DNA of 64,000 bases from JACVRN01 sp036389255 (GTDB taxonomy: Bacteria; Acidobacteriota; Blastocatellia; Pyrinomonadales; Pyrinomonadaceae). A program made the position numbers and the translations under genes. The notes below the pieces were generated by a model, which was given only the letters and a program-made list of their open reading frames with translations, was not told the origin of the DNA and did no database searches. The stretch is from contig DASVQI010000004.1 in the NCBI GenBank assembly GCA_036389255.1, forward strand, positions 1 to 64,000. Reading direction: 5' to 3'. Positions 1 to 8,869 of this stretch are shown here, piece after piece; the stretch's first letter is position 1; each line of letters starts with the position of its first letter.

Positions 1-1
1 G

Positions 2-973
2 CTCACCAACTACGACATCTATCAGAGGGCCGGGGGGGCGCTCAGGGCGGTAGTAGAGTCCGTAGAGGTGACGGTCAATGATAACGTGCTGGACATAAGT
101 TTCGCTGCCAGTGTGGACAATGCCAAGGTCAGCGCTATTGAAGTGATTGGCAGTGGTGTGACCGTACCTGTTCCGACACCGACACCGACGCCAACGCCTA
201 CGCCGACTCCTACACCTACACCTACACCTACACCAACTCCGACTCCCACCCCTACGCCTACGCCGACACCGACGCCTGCTCCGGCATTCATAGAGCAGGG
301 CGGGCAGGTCGTGATAGAGGCCGAGAAGTTCACACAGCAGATTTCTCGTGGCGGAAAATCATGGGCCTTCACCACCTCTTTCACGGGCTTCGTAGGCACG
401 GGCGCGATGATTTCTACACCGAACACGGGCGTACAGGTTGATACCAACTACACCACTACGACGCCTGAGCTACAGTACCGCATCAAGTTCACCACGCCGG
501 GCACTTACTACGTCTGGCTGAGAGCTTCGGCTGGCAGCCAGCAGGACAACGCCGTGCATGTAGGTCTGAATGGTCAGGCGCTGACGACCGCAGACCGCAT
601 GACCTTCAATACTACGAACGGGTCTTGGCAATGGACTAAGAACACTATGGACGGCTCGCAGGTGGCCACGATTAATATCCCGAGCGCGGGCGTCTACACG
701 CTGAACGTCTGGATGAGAGAGGACGGGATGCGCCTCGACCGGCTGCTTCTGACTACGAGCAGCAGTTTGACTCCGTCGGGCAATGGCCCACCCGAGAGTC
801 TTTTCGCAAGCAACGAGTCTTTCGGCTCGAGCACGATGCTGGCTATGGGCTATGACGGCAGCGTGCCGGAGCTTCCGTTGCTCTTTGAGAGCGACCTAGT
901 CAAGTCTATTTATGCCGTCGCGTGGAATAGGAGCCTGAGACTGTTCCCGGACTCTATCCGGCAGAGGCCATGA
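2..973 (+). CDS. Secreted malectin-domain protein with Pro-Thr linker and C-terminal CBM-like domain (5' partial)
   Basis: The frame is open from base 2, so the start lies upstream of the window. The first ~50 visible residues (LTNYDIYQRAGG, then DNAKVSAIEVI) match the end of the malectin domain in the protein at 22076-24679. A Thr-Pro linker covers visible residues ~55-92. A beta-sandwich, carbohydrate-binding-like domain follows at ~95-255 (VIEAEKF near its start, GTYYVWLRA, LDRLLLT near its end). The last ~55 residues resemble nothing I know. Probably an exported, surface or matrix carbohydrate-binding protein. No membrane anchor or PEP-CTERM tail is seen. It heads the glycosyltransferase genes and may be the last gene of an upstream unit. 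Confidence 0.8.
   Translation, partial: LTNYDIYQRAGGALRAVVESVEVTVNDNVLDISFAASVDNAKVSAIEVIGSGVTVPVPTPTPTPTPTPTPTPTPTPTPTPTPTPTPTPTPTPAPAFIEQGGQVVIEAEKFTQQISRGGKSWAFTTSFTGFVGTGAMISTPNTGVQVDTNYTTTTPELQYRIKFTTPGTYYVWLRASAGSQQDNAVHVGLNGQALTTADRMTFNTTNGSWQWTKNTMDGSQVATINIPSAGVYTLNVWMREDGMRLDRLLLTTSSSLTPSGNGPPESLFASNESFGSSTMLAMGYDGSVPELPLLFESDLVKSIYAVAWNRSLRLFPDSIRQRP
171..287 (+). repeat. Pro-Thr-encoding short tandem repeat
   Basis: Degenerate hexanucleotide repeats of the type ACGCCG/ACACCT encode alternating Thr-Pro. They form the flexible linker between the malectin and CBM-like domains. A related Pro-Thr/Ala linker lies at about 23640-23750. Confidence 0.85.
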
Positions 974-989
974 CGCGTTACCCTAAGGC

Positions 990-1949
990 ATGGATACAAG
1001 CCATGTGAAAAGTAGAGAGATGGCCGGGCGAGACTCTCCGCTCGTCTCGGTCATCATCCCCTGCTATAACCAGGGCCACTACCTTGGCGAAGCCATCGAA
1101 AGTATCCTCAAACAGAGCTACCCTCACTTTGAGATAATAGTCGTTGACGACGGCTCTACCGATAACACTGCGGAGGTGGCCCGGCGCTATGCGGAAGTCA
1201 GGCTGCTCAGTCAGGAGAATCAGGGCCGTCCCGCCGTTGGTCGCAACCGTGGCTTTCGTGAGAGCCTCGGTGACTACATAGTCTTTCTGGATTCCGACGA
1301 CCACCTTCTGCCGGAAGCGCTTGAGACAGGCGTGCGTCTTCTGGAAGCTCATCCCGAATACGCCTTCGTCTCGGGCCACTGCCGCGCGATGGGGCCTGCG
1401 GGCGAGCCACTTCAGGTTAAGCAGAGCCCGTGCATCGAGAGAGAGCATTACCTTGCGCTGCTGCATGAGAACTACATCTGGACGCCCGGCGTAGTGATGT
1501 TCCGCCGCTCTGTGCTTGAACGGGCGGGCTGCTTCAATATCTCTATGGAGATGAAGGGCTCGGAAGACTACGACCTGTACATGCGCATAGCCAGAGAGTC
1601 ACCCGTCCATTGCCACGAGTACGCGGTCGTAGTCTACCGCCAGCATGGCTCAAGCCTTTCGAGCAATGCCGCCACCATGTTGAAGTCCACGCTCACAGTC
1701 CACCGCGCTCAGTGGCCCTTCGTTAAAGGGAACAAAAAGTATGAGCGGGCTTACAGGCGCGGGCATCGCTACTGGCGATACCGCTACGGCGAGTGGGTAG
1801 TCGAAAAGGTGAGGGCGCAGCTACGCACGCCGGGGCAGCGCGTGGATGCGCTTCGCGGCATTGGCATGGTCTTGAGGTACTATCCTAGGGGATTTGTTAA
1901 GCACGCCGGAAGAAAGCTCTATTGCATGGTCTTCAGGGTCAAGGATTGA
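990..1949 (+). CDS. Family 2 glycosyltransferase
   Basis: A 319-residue protein with the GT-A fold signature: VSVIIPCYN near residue 18, VVDDGSTD near residue 50 for nucleotide-sugar binding, FLDSDDH near residue 100 (DxD-like metal site) and a GSEDYDLYMR acceptor/catalytic segment near residue 190. It would transfer a sugar from an NDP-sugar onto a growing lipid-linked polysaccharide at the inner face of the membrane. No transmembrane segment is visible. The Met at 1020 is an alternative start and neither site has a convincing ribosome-binding site. It sits 10 nt before the next glycosyltransferase. Donor and acceptor cannot be read from sequence. Confidence 0.88.
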   Translation: MDTSHVKSREMAGRDSPLVSVIIPCYNQGHYLGEAIESILKQSYPHFEIIVVDDGSTDNTAEVARRYAEVRLLSQENQGRPAVGRNRGFRESLGDYIVFLDSDDHLLPEALETGVRLLEAHPEYAFVSGHCRAMGPAGEPLQVKQSPCIEREHYLALLHENYIWTPGVVMFRRSVLERAGCFNISMEMKGSEDYDLYMRIARESPVHCHEYAVVVYRQHGSSLSSNAATMLKSTLTVHRAQWPFVKGNKKYERAYRRGHRYWRYRYGEWVVEKVRAQLRTPGQRVDALRGIGMVLRYYPRGFVKHAGRKLYCMVFRVKD

Positions 1950-1959
1950 AATTTTTAAG

Positions 1960-3321
1960 ATGAAGATACTACTGGCCAACGAGGGCTGCATTATGGGAGG
2001 CGTGGAGACTTGGATGGTCTCTCTCTCTTCCATGCTGCGCGCGCGCGGTCACGACTGCGAGCTATTCTTCTTCAATCACGGCCCCATGGAGCAGAACCTG
2101 CCCGCAGATATGACGGCGCACTTCGGAGACTTGGCGGATTTGCTCAAACTCGCCAGCTCAAAAGGCTTCGACCTGATTCACGCCAACAGCACGGACTGGC
2201 ACACGGGGATAGCGGCGGTTCGCTCTCTGGGCGTAAAGCTCGTGCTTACTTCTCACGGGCGCAACGTGCCTACATGGAATCCTTTGAACTCGGATGCGCT
2301 GGTCAGTTGCTCAAGGTGGGAGGCCGAAGAGCAGCAGGCGCAGACGGGCGTGCCCGTTCAGACAGTCCTCAACGGAATTGACACCGAACGATTCAAGCCT
2401 GCGGAGGTCGCGGAGACGAAAGGGCCGCCGATTGTGGCTTGGATAGGGCGCGGCATCAACGTAGAGCAGAAGCGTATAGACAAGCTCGCCGCAATCGCGC
2501 CCCTTCTTCATGAAGCCGGGCTGCGCCTCCATCTGGTAGAGCCTTACGGCCCCGACGAAGTCTCAAAGGTTGCGCCCGAAGCCGTCAGCGCTCTTCTGCC
2601 CGTGGCGGATTTCTGGGGCGCTGTGCCGGTGGAGAAGATGGCTGGCTTTTATCTTGAGGTCGCGGCAAGCGGCGGCTGTGTTCTCTCCACGTCCAGCTTC
2701 GAGGGGCTGCCACTGACCCTGCTTGAAGCTCAGGCCGCAGGGTGTCCGGCGATAGGGCCGGACGTGCGCGGCGTAAACGAGTGCATTAGCCCCGAGCATG
2801 GCGGCATTCTCTACCCGTTCGAGATGGAAGCGAAGGAGCTGGCCGCTCTTATCATAAAGACTCTGGGTGACGCGGACGAGATGCGCTGGCGGCGCTCGGC
2901 GTGCGAAAAGTTTGCGTGCGAAGAGTTCAGCCTTGAGCGTATGACCCGCGATTATTTGAAAGTCTACGAGAAGGCGATGCAAACGGCGCCGCTGAAAAGC
3001 TTTTCGACCGAGCGCTCGCTCTTTGGCGTGTGGCCCAAACTCGGCTGGAAAGGCTACCTTGAGCACTGCTGGTCGGGCGGCCATTGCCAGTATCTGGCCT
3101 CTCGGAAGCTTGCCGCCGAAGGCGAGTGGAGGCTGGCTGAGATAGCCGCGCGCTCGGCCCTCTCTACCTGCCCCACGCTTTTCACACGCCCGCAGAGAGC
3201 CCTTCATCTTCTGAAGACAGAGCTTCGGTCGAAATTCTCTTCGCGGCCCGCGCCGGAAAGAGAGACGGGCGGCCAATCCGGCATCACGCCTCCCGTCGAA
3301 GCAGAGCGGCACGAGCCCTGA
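1960..3321 (+). CDS. Family 4 glycosyltransferase with C-terminal extension
   Basis: A 453-residue GT-B enzyme. The N-terminal half has MGGVETWMVSLSSML, typical of GT4 proteins. The C-terminal half carries EGLPLTLLEAQAAG, the EX7E-type donor site, near residues 245-260. The open frame extends upstream to 1894, but that overlaps the GT2 gene, so the ATG at 1960 followed by the hydrophobic KILLANEG strand is the sensible start. About 100 residues after the GT domain (WPKLGWKGYLEHCWSGG onward) form a helical tail found in some GT4 proteins. Ten nucleotides separate it from the preceding gene, so the two are probably co-transcribed. Confidence 0.88.
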   Translation: MKILLANEGCIMGGVETWMVSLSSMLRARGHDCELFFFNHGPMEQNLPADMTAHFGDLADLLKLASSKGFDLIHANSTDWHTGIAAVRSLGVKLVLTSHGRNVPTWNPLNSDALVSCSRWEAEEQQAQTGVPVQTVLNGIDTERFKPAEVAETKGPPIVAWIGRGINVEQKRIDKLAAIAPLLHEAGLRLHLVEPYGPDEVSKVAPEAVSALLPVADFWGAVPVEKMAGFYLEVAASGGCVLSTSSFEGLPLTLLEAQAAGCPAIGPDVRGVNECISPEHGGILYPFEMEAKELAALIIKTLGDADEMRWRRSACEKFACEEFSLERMTRDYLKVYEKAMQTAPLKSFSTERSLFGVWPKLGWKGYLEHCWSGGHCQYLASRKLAAEGEWRLAEIAARSALSTCPTLFTRPQRALHLLKTELRSKFSSRPAPERETGGQSGITPPVEAERHEP

Positions 3322-3729
3322 GCTTTTTCTTCCGTCCAGCACCCTTGTACCCCGCCTCTTATGTTTAACAACCCGCGTCAAACAAAAGCGTTGTAGTTCA
3401 AGGCGCGCTGCTGTTATTATGTTTAGTCGTAGGGGCAAGCATGAGAAGCTTGCTCCTTACGATTTGCCCCAAAGGTCTTGCCCCCGAACGTCAGCAAGCC
3501 ATCCGTCAAGACAGACTCACCTTGAAGTACCAATCAGACGTTTCAAAATTGTATGGAGAGGGTTAAGTGAGCGACTCGTGCGCGCCGCACGGCTCGTGCG
3601 AGCCTGCCTCTGCTGAATCTGGTCGTAACACCTACGCATTTGTGGTAGCTTAAAGACAGGCGAGAGCGTGCGCCGGAGCCCGTCCGCTTCGGGAAGCGCA
3701 AGGCTTCCGGCCTCTGTGATTTGTGAAAT
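3322..3729. other. 408-nt intergenic region inside the EPS locus
   Basis: No convincing gene: a 65-codon + frame at 3419-3616 has Arg-rich, shadow-like composition and no ribosome-binding site. The one clear structure is an imperfect hairpin at 3428-3461 (CGTAGGGGCAAGC against GCTTGCTCCTTACG) of the type often seen as dispersed intergenic repeats. No strong promoter is recognisable. The region separates the GT2/GT4 pair from the first amidotransferase gene. Confidence 0.5.
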
Positions 3730-5682
3730 ATGTGTGGCATAGCAGGATTTGTTGAGAGGCAAAAGGAGGCTGCGCCGGGGCTCGCGCCCATGCGCGCCGA
3801 GGTGCTAGACCGCATGTGCCGCCGCATAAGCCATCGCGGCCCGGACGATCAGGGCGTGATGGTGCGCGAAGGCGCGGCGCTGGGCATGCGCCGCCTCTCC
3901 ATCATAGACTTGGCGGGCGGTCACCAGCCCATTTCGGGTTGCGACCCTGCCGTCTCCGTCGTCTTCAACGGAGAGATTTACAACTACCGCGAGCTGCAAC
4001 GAGAGCTTGAAGCAAAGGGCCACCGCTTTCACACGCATTCCGATACGGAATCAATCGTACATCTTTACGAGGAGCACGGCGCTCGGTGCGTAGAGCGCCT
4101 GCGCGGGATGTTCGCCTTCGCCGTCTGGGACGAGCGCAGGCGTGAGCTTTTCATAGCGCGCGACCGCGCGGGCAAAAAGCCTCTCTATTACACGCTCACG
4201 TCTTCCGGCACTCTGGTCTTCGGCTCCGAGCTGAAGTCGCTTCTGGAGCACCGGGAAGTAGAGCGCGAGCTGGACGTTGAAGCGCTCGATGCCTATCTAA
4301 CCTTCGGCTACGTTCCCGACCCGCTCTCCATCTTTCGCAGCGTGCGGAAATTGCCGCCCGGTCATCACCTGACTTACAAAGACGGGCAGGTACGCATCGA
4401 GCAATACTGGGATTTTCCGTTTGAGCATGAAAGCGAGCCTCGCTCGGAGGCCGATTATCTGGAAGAGCTGGGCGCGCTGCTGGACGAATCCGTGCGCCTG
4501 CGGCTGGTGGCCGACGTGCCGCTCGGAGCCTTTCTTTCGGGCGGCGTGGACTCTTCGGCGGTCGTCGGTCTAATGTCTCGCCACACCGCTCAGCCTGTCA
4601 AAACCTTCTCCATAGGATTTCACGAGGACAGCTACAGCGAGCTTAAATACGCGCGCATCGCTGCCAAGCATTTCGGGACAGACCATCACGAGTTCATAGT
4701 CACGCCGGACATCTGCAACATAGTGGACGAGCTGGCGTGGCATTTTGACGAGCCGTTCGCGGACTCTTCCGCCATCCCGACCTACATGGTCTCTAAGCTT
4801 GCGCGCGAGCACGTCAAGGTGGTGCTTTCGGGCGACGGCGGAGACGAGCTTTTCGCGGGCTACACTCGCTACGGCATAGACCGCCAGAGGAGCCGCTTCG
4901 CGCACCTGCCCGGCTCGCTCAGGCGCGGGGTGATGCGCCCCCTGAGCCGTAGCTTGCCGCACGGGGCATGGGGACGAAACTTTCTATACAACGTCGCGCT
5001 CGACCCCATAGACCGCTACATAGACAGCGTTTCCGTCTTCTCGGAGCTGAACAAGCCGTCGCTCTACACGGAAGACTTTCGCCGCCAGCTTCAGGGGAGA
5101 GAAAGCGCCGTCGCTCGTTACCGGAAGTTGGCCGCGAGCGTCGGCACAGGTGAGCCGCTAGACCGCATGCTCTATCTTGACAGCAAGACTTATCTGCCGG
5201 GCGACATCCTGACAAAGGTGGACAGGATGAGCATGGCCGTGTCGCTGGAGGCGCGCGTGCCTCTGCTTGACCATCATCTGATTGAGGCGGTTGCGCGCAT
5301 GCCCGCTTCCATGAAGATGCGCGGGCTTGAGACTAAACACATCTTCAAGCAGGCCGTGCGCGGGCTTGTGCCTTCGGAGATTCTGGACAGGCCCAAGCAG
5401 GGCTTCGGCGTGCCGATACAGGAATGGATTAACGACCAGTTGCGCGACCGCATACGCGAGACACTTCGGGAGCAGCGCACGCGCGAGCGCGGGCTGGTTG
5501 ACGAGCGCTACGTGAGGCTGCTGCTCGAAGAGCACGAGCGCAAACGCCGCGACCATTCCGCGCAGCTATGGTCGCTCTTCATGCTGGAACAATGGCAGCG
5601 CATCTTCATGGACAATGCTGCCCGAAGCTCACACGACACCGAGCGGAATGAGTCCTTATCTATGGCATCAGTGCCGGTCTAA
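3730..5682 (+). CDS. asnB: AsnB-type glutamine amidotransferase 1 of the EPS/exosortase locus
   Basis: A 650-residue class-II glutamine amidotransferase. It starts MCGIAGF with Cys2 as the glutaminase nucleophile. SRISHRGPDDQG-like and NGEIYNY motifs follow in the Ntn domain, and the synthetase domain has the PP-loop FLSGGVDSSAV near residues 270-280. It is longer than housekeeping AsnB and matches the layout of the exosortase-associated amidotransferases (TIGR03108 type, from memory). The substrate is probably not aspartate: in such loci these enzymes are proposed to amidate sugar carboxylates. An 80-bp stretch (4085-4164) is almost identical to one in the third paralogue. Confidence 0.9.
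   Translation: MCGIAGFVERQKEAAPGLAPMRAEVLDRMCRRISHRGPDDQGVMVREGAALGMRRLSIIDLAGGHQPISGCDPAVSVVFNGEIYNYRELQRELEAKGHRFHTHSDTESIVHLYEEHGARCVERLRGMFAFAVWDERRRELFIARDRAGKKPLYYTLTSSGTLVFGSELKSLLEHREVERELDVEALDAYLTFGYVPDPLSIFRSVRKLPPGHHLTYKDGQVRIEQYWDFPFEHESEPRSEADYLEELGALLDESVRLRLVADVPLGAFLSGGVDSSAVVGLMSRHTAQPVKTFSIGFHEDSYSELKYARIAAKHFGTDHHEFIVTPDICNIVDELAWHFDEPFADSSAIPTYMVSKLAREHVKVVLSGDGGDELFAGYTRYGIDRQRSRFAHLPGSLRRGVMRPLSRSLPHGAWGRNFLYNVALDPIDRYIDSVSVFSELNKPSLYTEDFRRQLQGRESAVARYRKLAASVGTGEPLDRMLYLDSKTYLPGDILTKVDRMSMAVSLEARVPLLDHHLIEAVARMPASMKMRGLETKHIFKQAVRGLVPSEILDRPKQGFGVPIQEWINDQLRDRIRETLREQRTRERGLVDERYVRLLLEEHERKRRDHSAQLWSLFMLEQWQRIFMDNAARSSHDTERNESLSMASVPV
4085..4164 (+). repeat. 80-bp near-identical block shared by asnB paralogues 1 and 3 (copy 1)
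   Basis: Bases 4085-4164 match 12981-13060 with a single difference (GTC versus ATC). The flanks are much more diverged, including synonymous sites. This looks like gene conversion or a recent exchange between the two amidotransferase genes. Confidence 0.85.
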
Positions 5683-5714
5683 TGGCTCTGGAATTTTAAC
5701 GGGCGAAAATTCTC

Positions 5715-7616
5715 ATGTGTGGAATTGCAGGTCTGGTCGGATTCGTTGAAGGCGGCGAGCTTGAGGCGCGCGTCAGCCGTATGGTTCGCGCCCTTGAGAG
5801 AAGAGGGCCGGACGGCTCCGGGCTTGAGGTCTGGCCCGAAGCCGTGCTGGGCCACCGCAGGCTTGCCATCTTCGACTTAAGCGCGGCCGGACGCCAGCCC
5901 ATGCTCTCTCCCGACAGGTCTGTGGGCGTCAGTTTCAACGGCGCTGTATATAACTGGCGAGAGCTTCGCGCCGAGCTTGAGACTCGCGGCTACGCGTTCG
6001 GTAGCCAGACGGACACGGAAGTCCTCATAAACGGGTACAGCGAGTGGGGGATAGACGGGCTTGTCACACGCCTGCGCGGGATGTTCGCCTTCGCCATCTG
6101 GGATGAGCGGGCGCGAAAGCTCTTCATGGTGCGCGACCGGCTCGGCGTCAAGCCGCTTCTCTATTCGATAGACGGCAACCGCATAGCCTTCGCCTCGACC
6201 GCACGCGCTCTTATGGCCGGAGGCTTCGGCCGCAAGATTGATGAGCAGGCAATCGTTGAATACCTTGAGTTCGGATACGTCACAGACGAGCGCTCAATCT
6301 ACGAGGGCGTAGCCAAAGTGCCTGCCGCGACCATCCTCGAATGGTCGGACGGCCGCTTGAGCGGGCGGGAATACTGGCGGCCTCCGCACGCGGTGTCGGG
6401 GAAAGTCACCTTCAACGAAGCCGTGGAAGAGTGCGAGAGACTCTTTTTGAGCGCCGTGGAGCGAAGGCTTCACGCGGATGTTCCGGTCGGAGCGCTTCTC
6501 TCAGGCGGCGTGGATTCGAGCCTCGTCTGCTGGGCGGTTTCGCACCTTGGCGGCGACGTTACGGCCTTTACCGTTGGCACGCCCGGCGACCCGTTTGACG
6601 AGACGGAAGACGCCGTGGCGACGGCCCGCCAGCTTGCGATTAAGCATCGTGTGCTTGAGCTTTCCGCGCATGACGCGACGGGCGTGGACGAGCTTGTCTC
6701 GGCTTACGCGGAGCCGTTCGCGTGCGCTTCCGCGCTCGGCATGCTCAGCGTATCTGAGGCCGTGGCGTCGTCAGCGACGGTGCTCCTGACGGGCGACGGC
6801 GGCGACGACGTGTTTCTTGGCTACCCGGAGCACAAGCATCTCTGGATGGCTGAAAGGTTTGCGCGCACCCTGCCGCGAGCGGCTGCGCGCGCGTGGCTCG
6901 CCTCTCAGGAGAGCTTTCCCCGGACGGGGCTGCTCAAGCGAGCGGCTTCATTTATGAACTACGCCACGGGCGGCCTTGGAGCCGTGGCCTGCGCTCACGA
7001 CGGCCTGCCCGCCTATCGTCGCCACAATCTTCTGGGCGAAAGATTACAGGACGCAGATGTCCTGCAACGCGCCCTTCCGTGGTCGCCTGAATCGGCGCGG
7101 CGAGTGCTGGAAGAGTTTCTTGAATACGACCGTCGAACGAGGTTCGTGGGCGAGTACATGACGAAGGTGGACGGCGCGACGATGTATCACGCTCTGGAAG
7201 CCCGCTCGCCATTTCTCGATCAGGAGCTATGGGAGTTCGCTGCCAGCCTGCCCTTCGAGATAAGACTGAAGCGCGGGACTCTCAAGGCTGTGCTGCGTGA
7301 GCTGGCGCGGCGTCGTGTGGGCGAGCGCGTGGCGCGAGGCAGAAAGCGCGGCTTCGGCATCCCCGTCGGGCGCTGGATGGCCGGGCGCTGGCGTACTGCG
7401 GTCGAAGCAAACCTCCGGGATTCACTGCTGGAGCGCGAGGGGTGGATAAGAAAGGACTCTGCACTTGAGCTTCTCAATCAATCCGTTCAAAGAGGCGAAG
7501 CGCCCAATCAGCTCTGGTACATCTTCGTGCTGGAATCATGGCTCCGGCGCGAGCGCGAGATGCTTTCATCCTCAACGGACGCCGAGAGCCTGAATGTCAG
7601 CTTGGCCGCGTTCTGA
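5715..7616 (+). CDS. asnB: AsnB-type glutamine amidotransferase 2
   Basis: 633 residues starting MCGIAGLVG. It has the Cys2 nucleophile, RRGPDGSG and SFNGAVYNW in the glutaminase domain, and LLSGGVDSSLV as the PP-loop of the synthetase domain near residue 260, with LTGDGGDDVF further on. It is the most divergent of the three paralogues (NGAVYNW instead of NGEIYN). The gap to the previous gene is 32 nt and its 3' end is 29 nt before the next GT4 ATG, which fits one operon. Likely role: ATP- and glutamine-dependent amidation of an acidic precursor for the polysaccharide. The acceptor is unknown. Confidence 0.88.
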   Translation: MCGIAGLVGFVEGGELEARVSRMVRALERRGPDGSGLEVWPEAVLGHRRLAIFDLSAAGRQPMLSPDRSVGVSFNGAVYNWRELRAELETRGYAFGSQTDTEVLINGYSEWGIDGLVTRLRGMFAFAIWDERARKLFMVRDRLGVKPLLYSIDGNRIAFASTARALMAGGFGRKIDEQAIVEYLEFGYVTDERSIYEGVAKVPAATILEWSDGRLSGREYWRPPHAVSGKVTFNEAVEECERLFLSAVERRLHADVPVGALLSGGVDSSLVCWAVSHLGGDVTAFTVGTPGDPFDETEDAVATARQLAIKHRVLELSAHDATGVDELVSAYAEPFACASALGMLSVSEAVASSATVLLTGDGGDDVFLGYPEHKHLWMAERFARTLPRAAARAWLASQESFPRTGLLKRAASFMNYATGGLGAVACAHDGLPAYRRHNLLGERLQDADVLQRALPWSPESARRVLEEFLEYDRRTRFVGEYMTKVDGATMYHALEARSPFLDQELWEFAASLPFEIRLKRGTLKAVLRELARRRVGERVARGRKRGFGIPVGRWMAGRWRTAVEANLRDSLLEREGWIRKDSALELLNQSVQRGEAPNQLWYIFVLESWLRREREMLSSSTDAESLNVSLAAF

Positions 7617-7645
7617 AAGATGCTGAAAGCGAAGCTTTCATAGTG

Positions 7646-8869
7646 ATGAAACCAAACGTTCTGCTATTCATAGACAGCTTTAATCAGGGCGGCACCGAGC
7701 GCCAGGTGGTGCAGCTTGCGCGACTGCTGAAAGAGAGCGGGCGCTACAATATTCATCTGGCCTGTCTCAAGTCGGAGGGCGTGCTGCGCGCGGAAGCGGA
7801 ACGCGCGGGCTTCAACGACATACCGGAATTTCGTTTGAAGAGCTTCAAAGAGCCGGAAGCCTTCAGGCAGACCCGCCGCTTCGCACGCCTCCTGCGGGAG
7901 CGCGAGATTTCTCTGGTAGAGACGCACGATTTTTACACGAACATCTTCGGGATGGCCGGGGCGGCGATGGCGCGTGTCCCTGTGCGCATAGCCTCGCGCC
8001 GCGAGACGGACGGCGTTCGCACCACGGCGCAGAAGTGGACGGAGCGCCGCGCCTTCAACATTGCTCATGCAATCATAGCCAACTCGGAGGCCGTGCGCCG
8101 CCAGCTTATACGAGACGGCGTGCCGGGCCAGAAGATAGTCACGGTTTATAACGGCATGGACACGGTGCGCGTCGCCCCGCTCCGTGACTTCAAGCGCGAC
8201 GAGTTGCTCGCGGGCCTCGGCCTGCCGGTTGATGTAGAACGCCGCTTCGTCACGATTGTCGCCAACATGCATCACCCTATGAAGGATCAAAAGACTTTCC
8301 TCAGGGCCGCGCGGCTGGTGCGAGATGAAGTCCCGGAAGCGTCGTTCGTCCTCGCGGGCGAAGGAAAGCTTACGGACGGCCTGCGCTCTCTGGCCTCGGA
8401 GCTTGGGCTTGAAAGCGATGCTTTCTTCATAGGGCGCTGCGCGCAGGTCTCGGCCCTTCTGGCCGTGTCGGACGTTTGCGTCTTAAGCTCTAAAGGTGTC
8501 GAGGGCTTTTCAAATTCCATCGTAGAGTACATGGCTGCTGCGCGGCCCGTGGTGGCGACCGATGTCGGAGGCGCGGCCGAGCAGATAGTTGAAGGTGAGA
8601 CGGGCTACATAGTCGAGCCGGAAGATGCCGGGACGATGGCTGCGCGAATCACCTCCCTGCTTAAAGACAGATTGAGCGCAGTAGAGATGGGCGAGCGCGG
8701 GTTGAAGCGCGTTCAAAAAGAGTTCTCGTGCGAAGCGCAGCTTGAGCGTACGGAAGCTCTCTACGAGCGCTTGCTTTCGCGCGCGTCGGGTAAACTGAAG
8801 CTCTCTAAGAATGCCACGCAGGATGCGCGGCGCGAAGATGCAAGCGGCGAAGGACAGGCCATTCTGTGA
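7646..8869 (+). CDS. Family 4 glycosyltransferase
   Basis: 407 residues from the ATG at 7646. The frame is open to 7538, but that part overlaps the previous gene and encodes nothing GT-like. KPNVLLFIDSFNQGGTERQV at the N terminus and EGFSNSIVEYMAAARPVV near residues 290-310 are the usual acceptor-side and EX7E donor-side GT4 motifs. Its stop overlaps the start of the next gene (TGATG), so translation is probably coupled. It likely adds one sugar to the lipid-linked repeat unit in the cytoplasm. Confidence 0.88.
   Translation: MKPNVLLFIDSFNQGGTERQVVQLARLLKESGRYNIHLACLKSEGVLRAEAERAGFNDIPEFRLKSFKEPEAFRQTRRFARLLREREISLVETHDFYTNIFGMAGAAMARVPVRIASRRETDGVRTTAQKWTERRAFNIAHAIIANSEAVRRQLIRDGVPGQKIVTVYNGMDTVRVAPLRDFKRDELLAGLGLPVDVERRFVTIVANMHHPMKDQKTFLRAARLVRDEVPEASFVLAGEGKLTDGLRSLASELGLESDAFFIGRCAQVSALLAVSDVCVLSSKGVEGFSNSIVEYMAAARPVVATDVGGAAEQIVEGETGYIVEPEDAGTMAARITSLLKDRLSAVEMGERGLKRVQKEFSCEAQLERTEALYERLLSRASGKLKLSKNATQDARREDASGEGQAIL

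Noticed and set aside
22..447. Minus-strand open frame with a long Gly-Val repeat
   Set aside because: It is the reverse complement of the Thr-Pro linker of the real + strand gene; no start context or family.
3419..3616. 65-codon open frame in the first intergenic region
   Set aside because: Arg-rich shadow-like composition, no ribosome-binding site, no homologous look.
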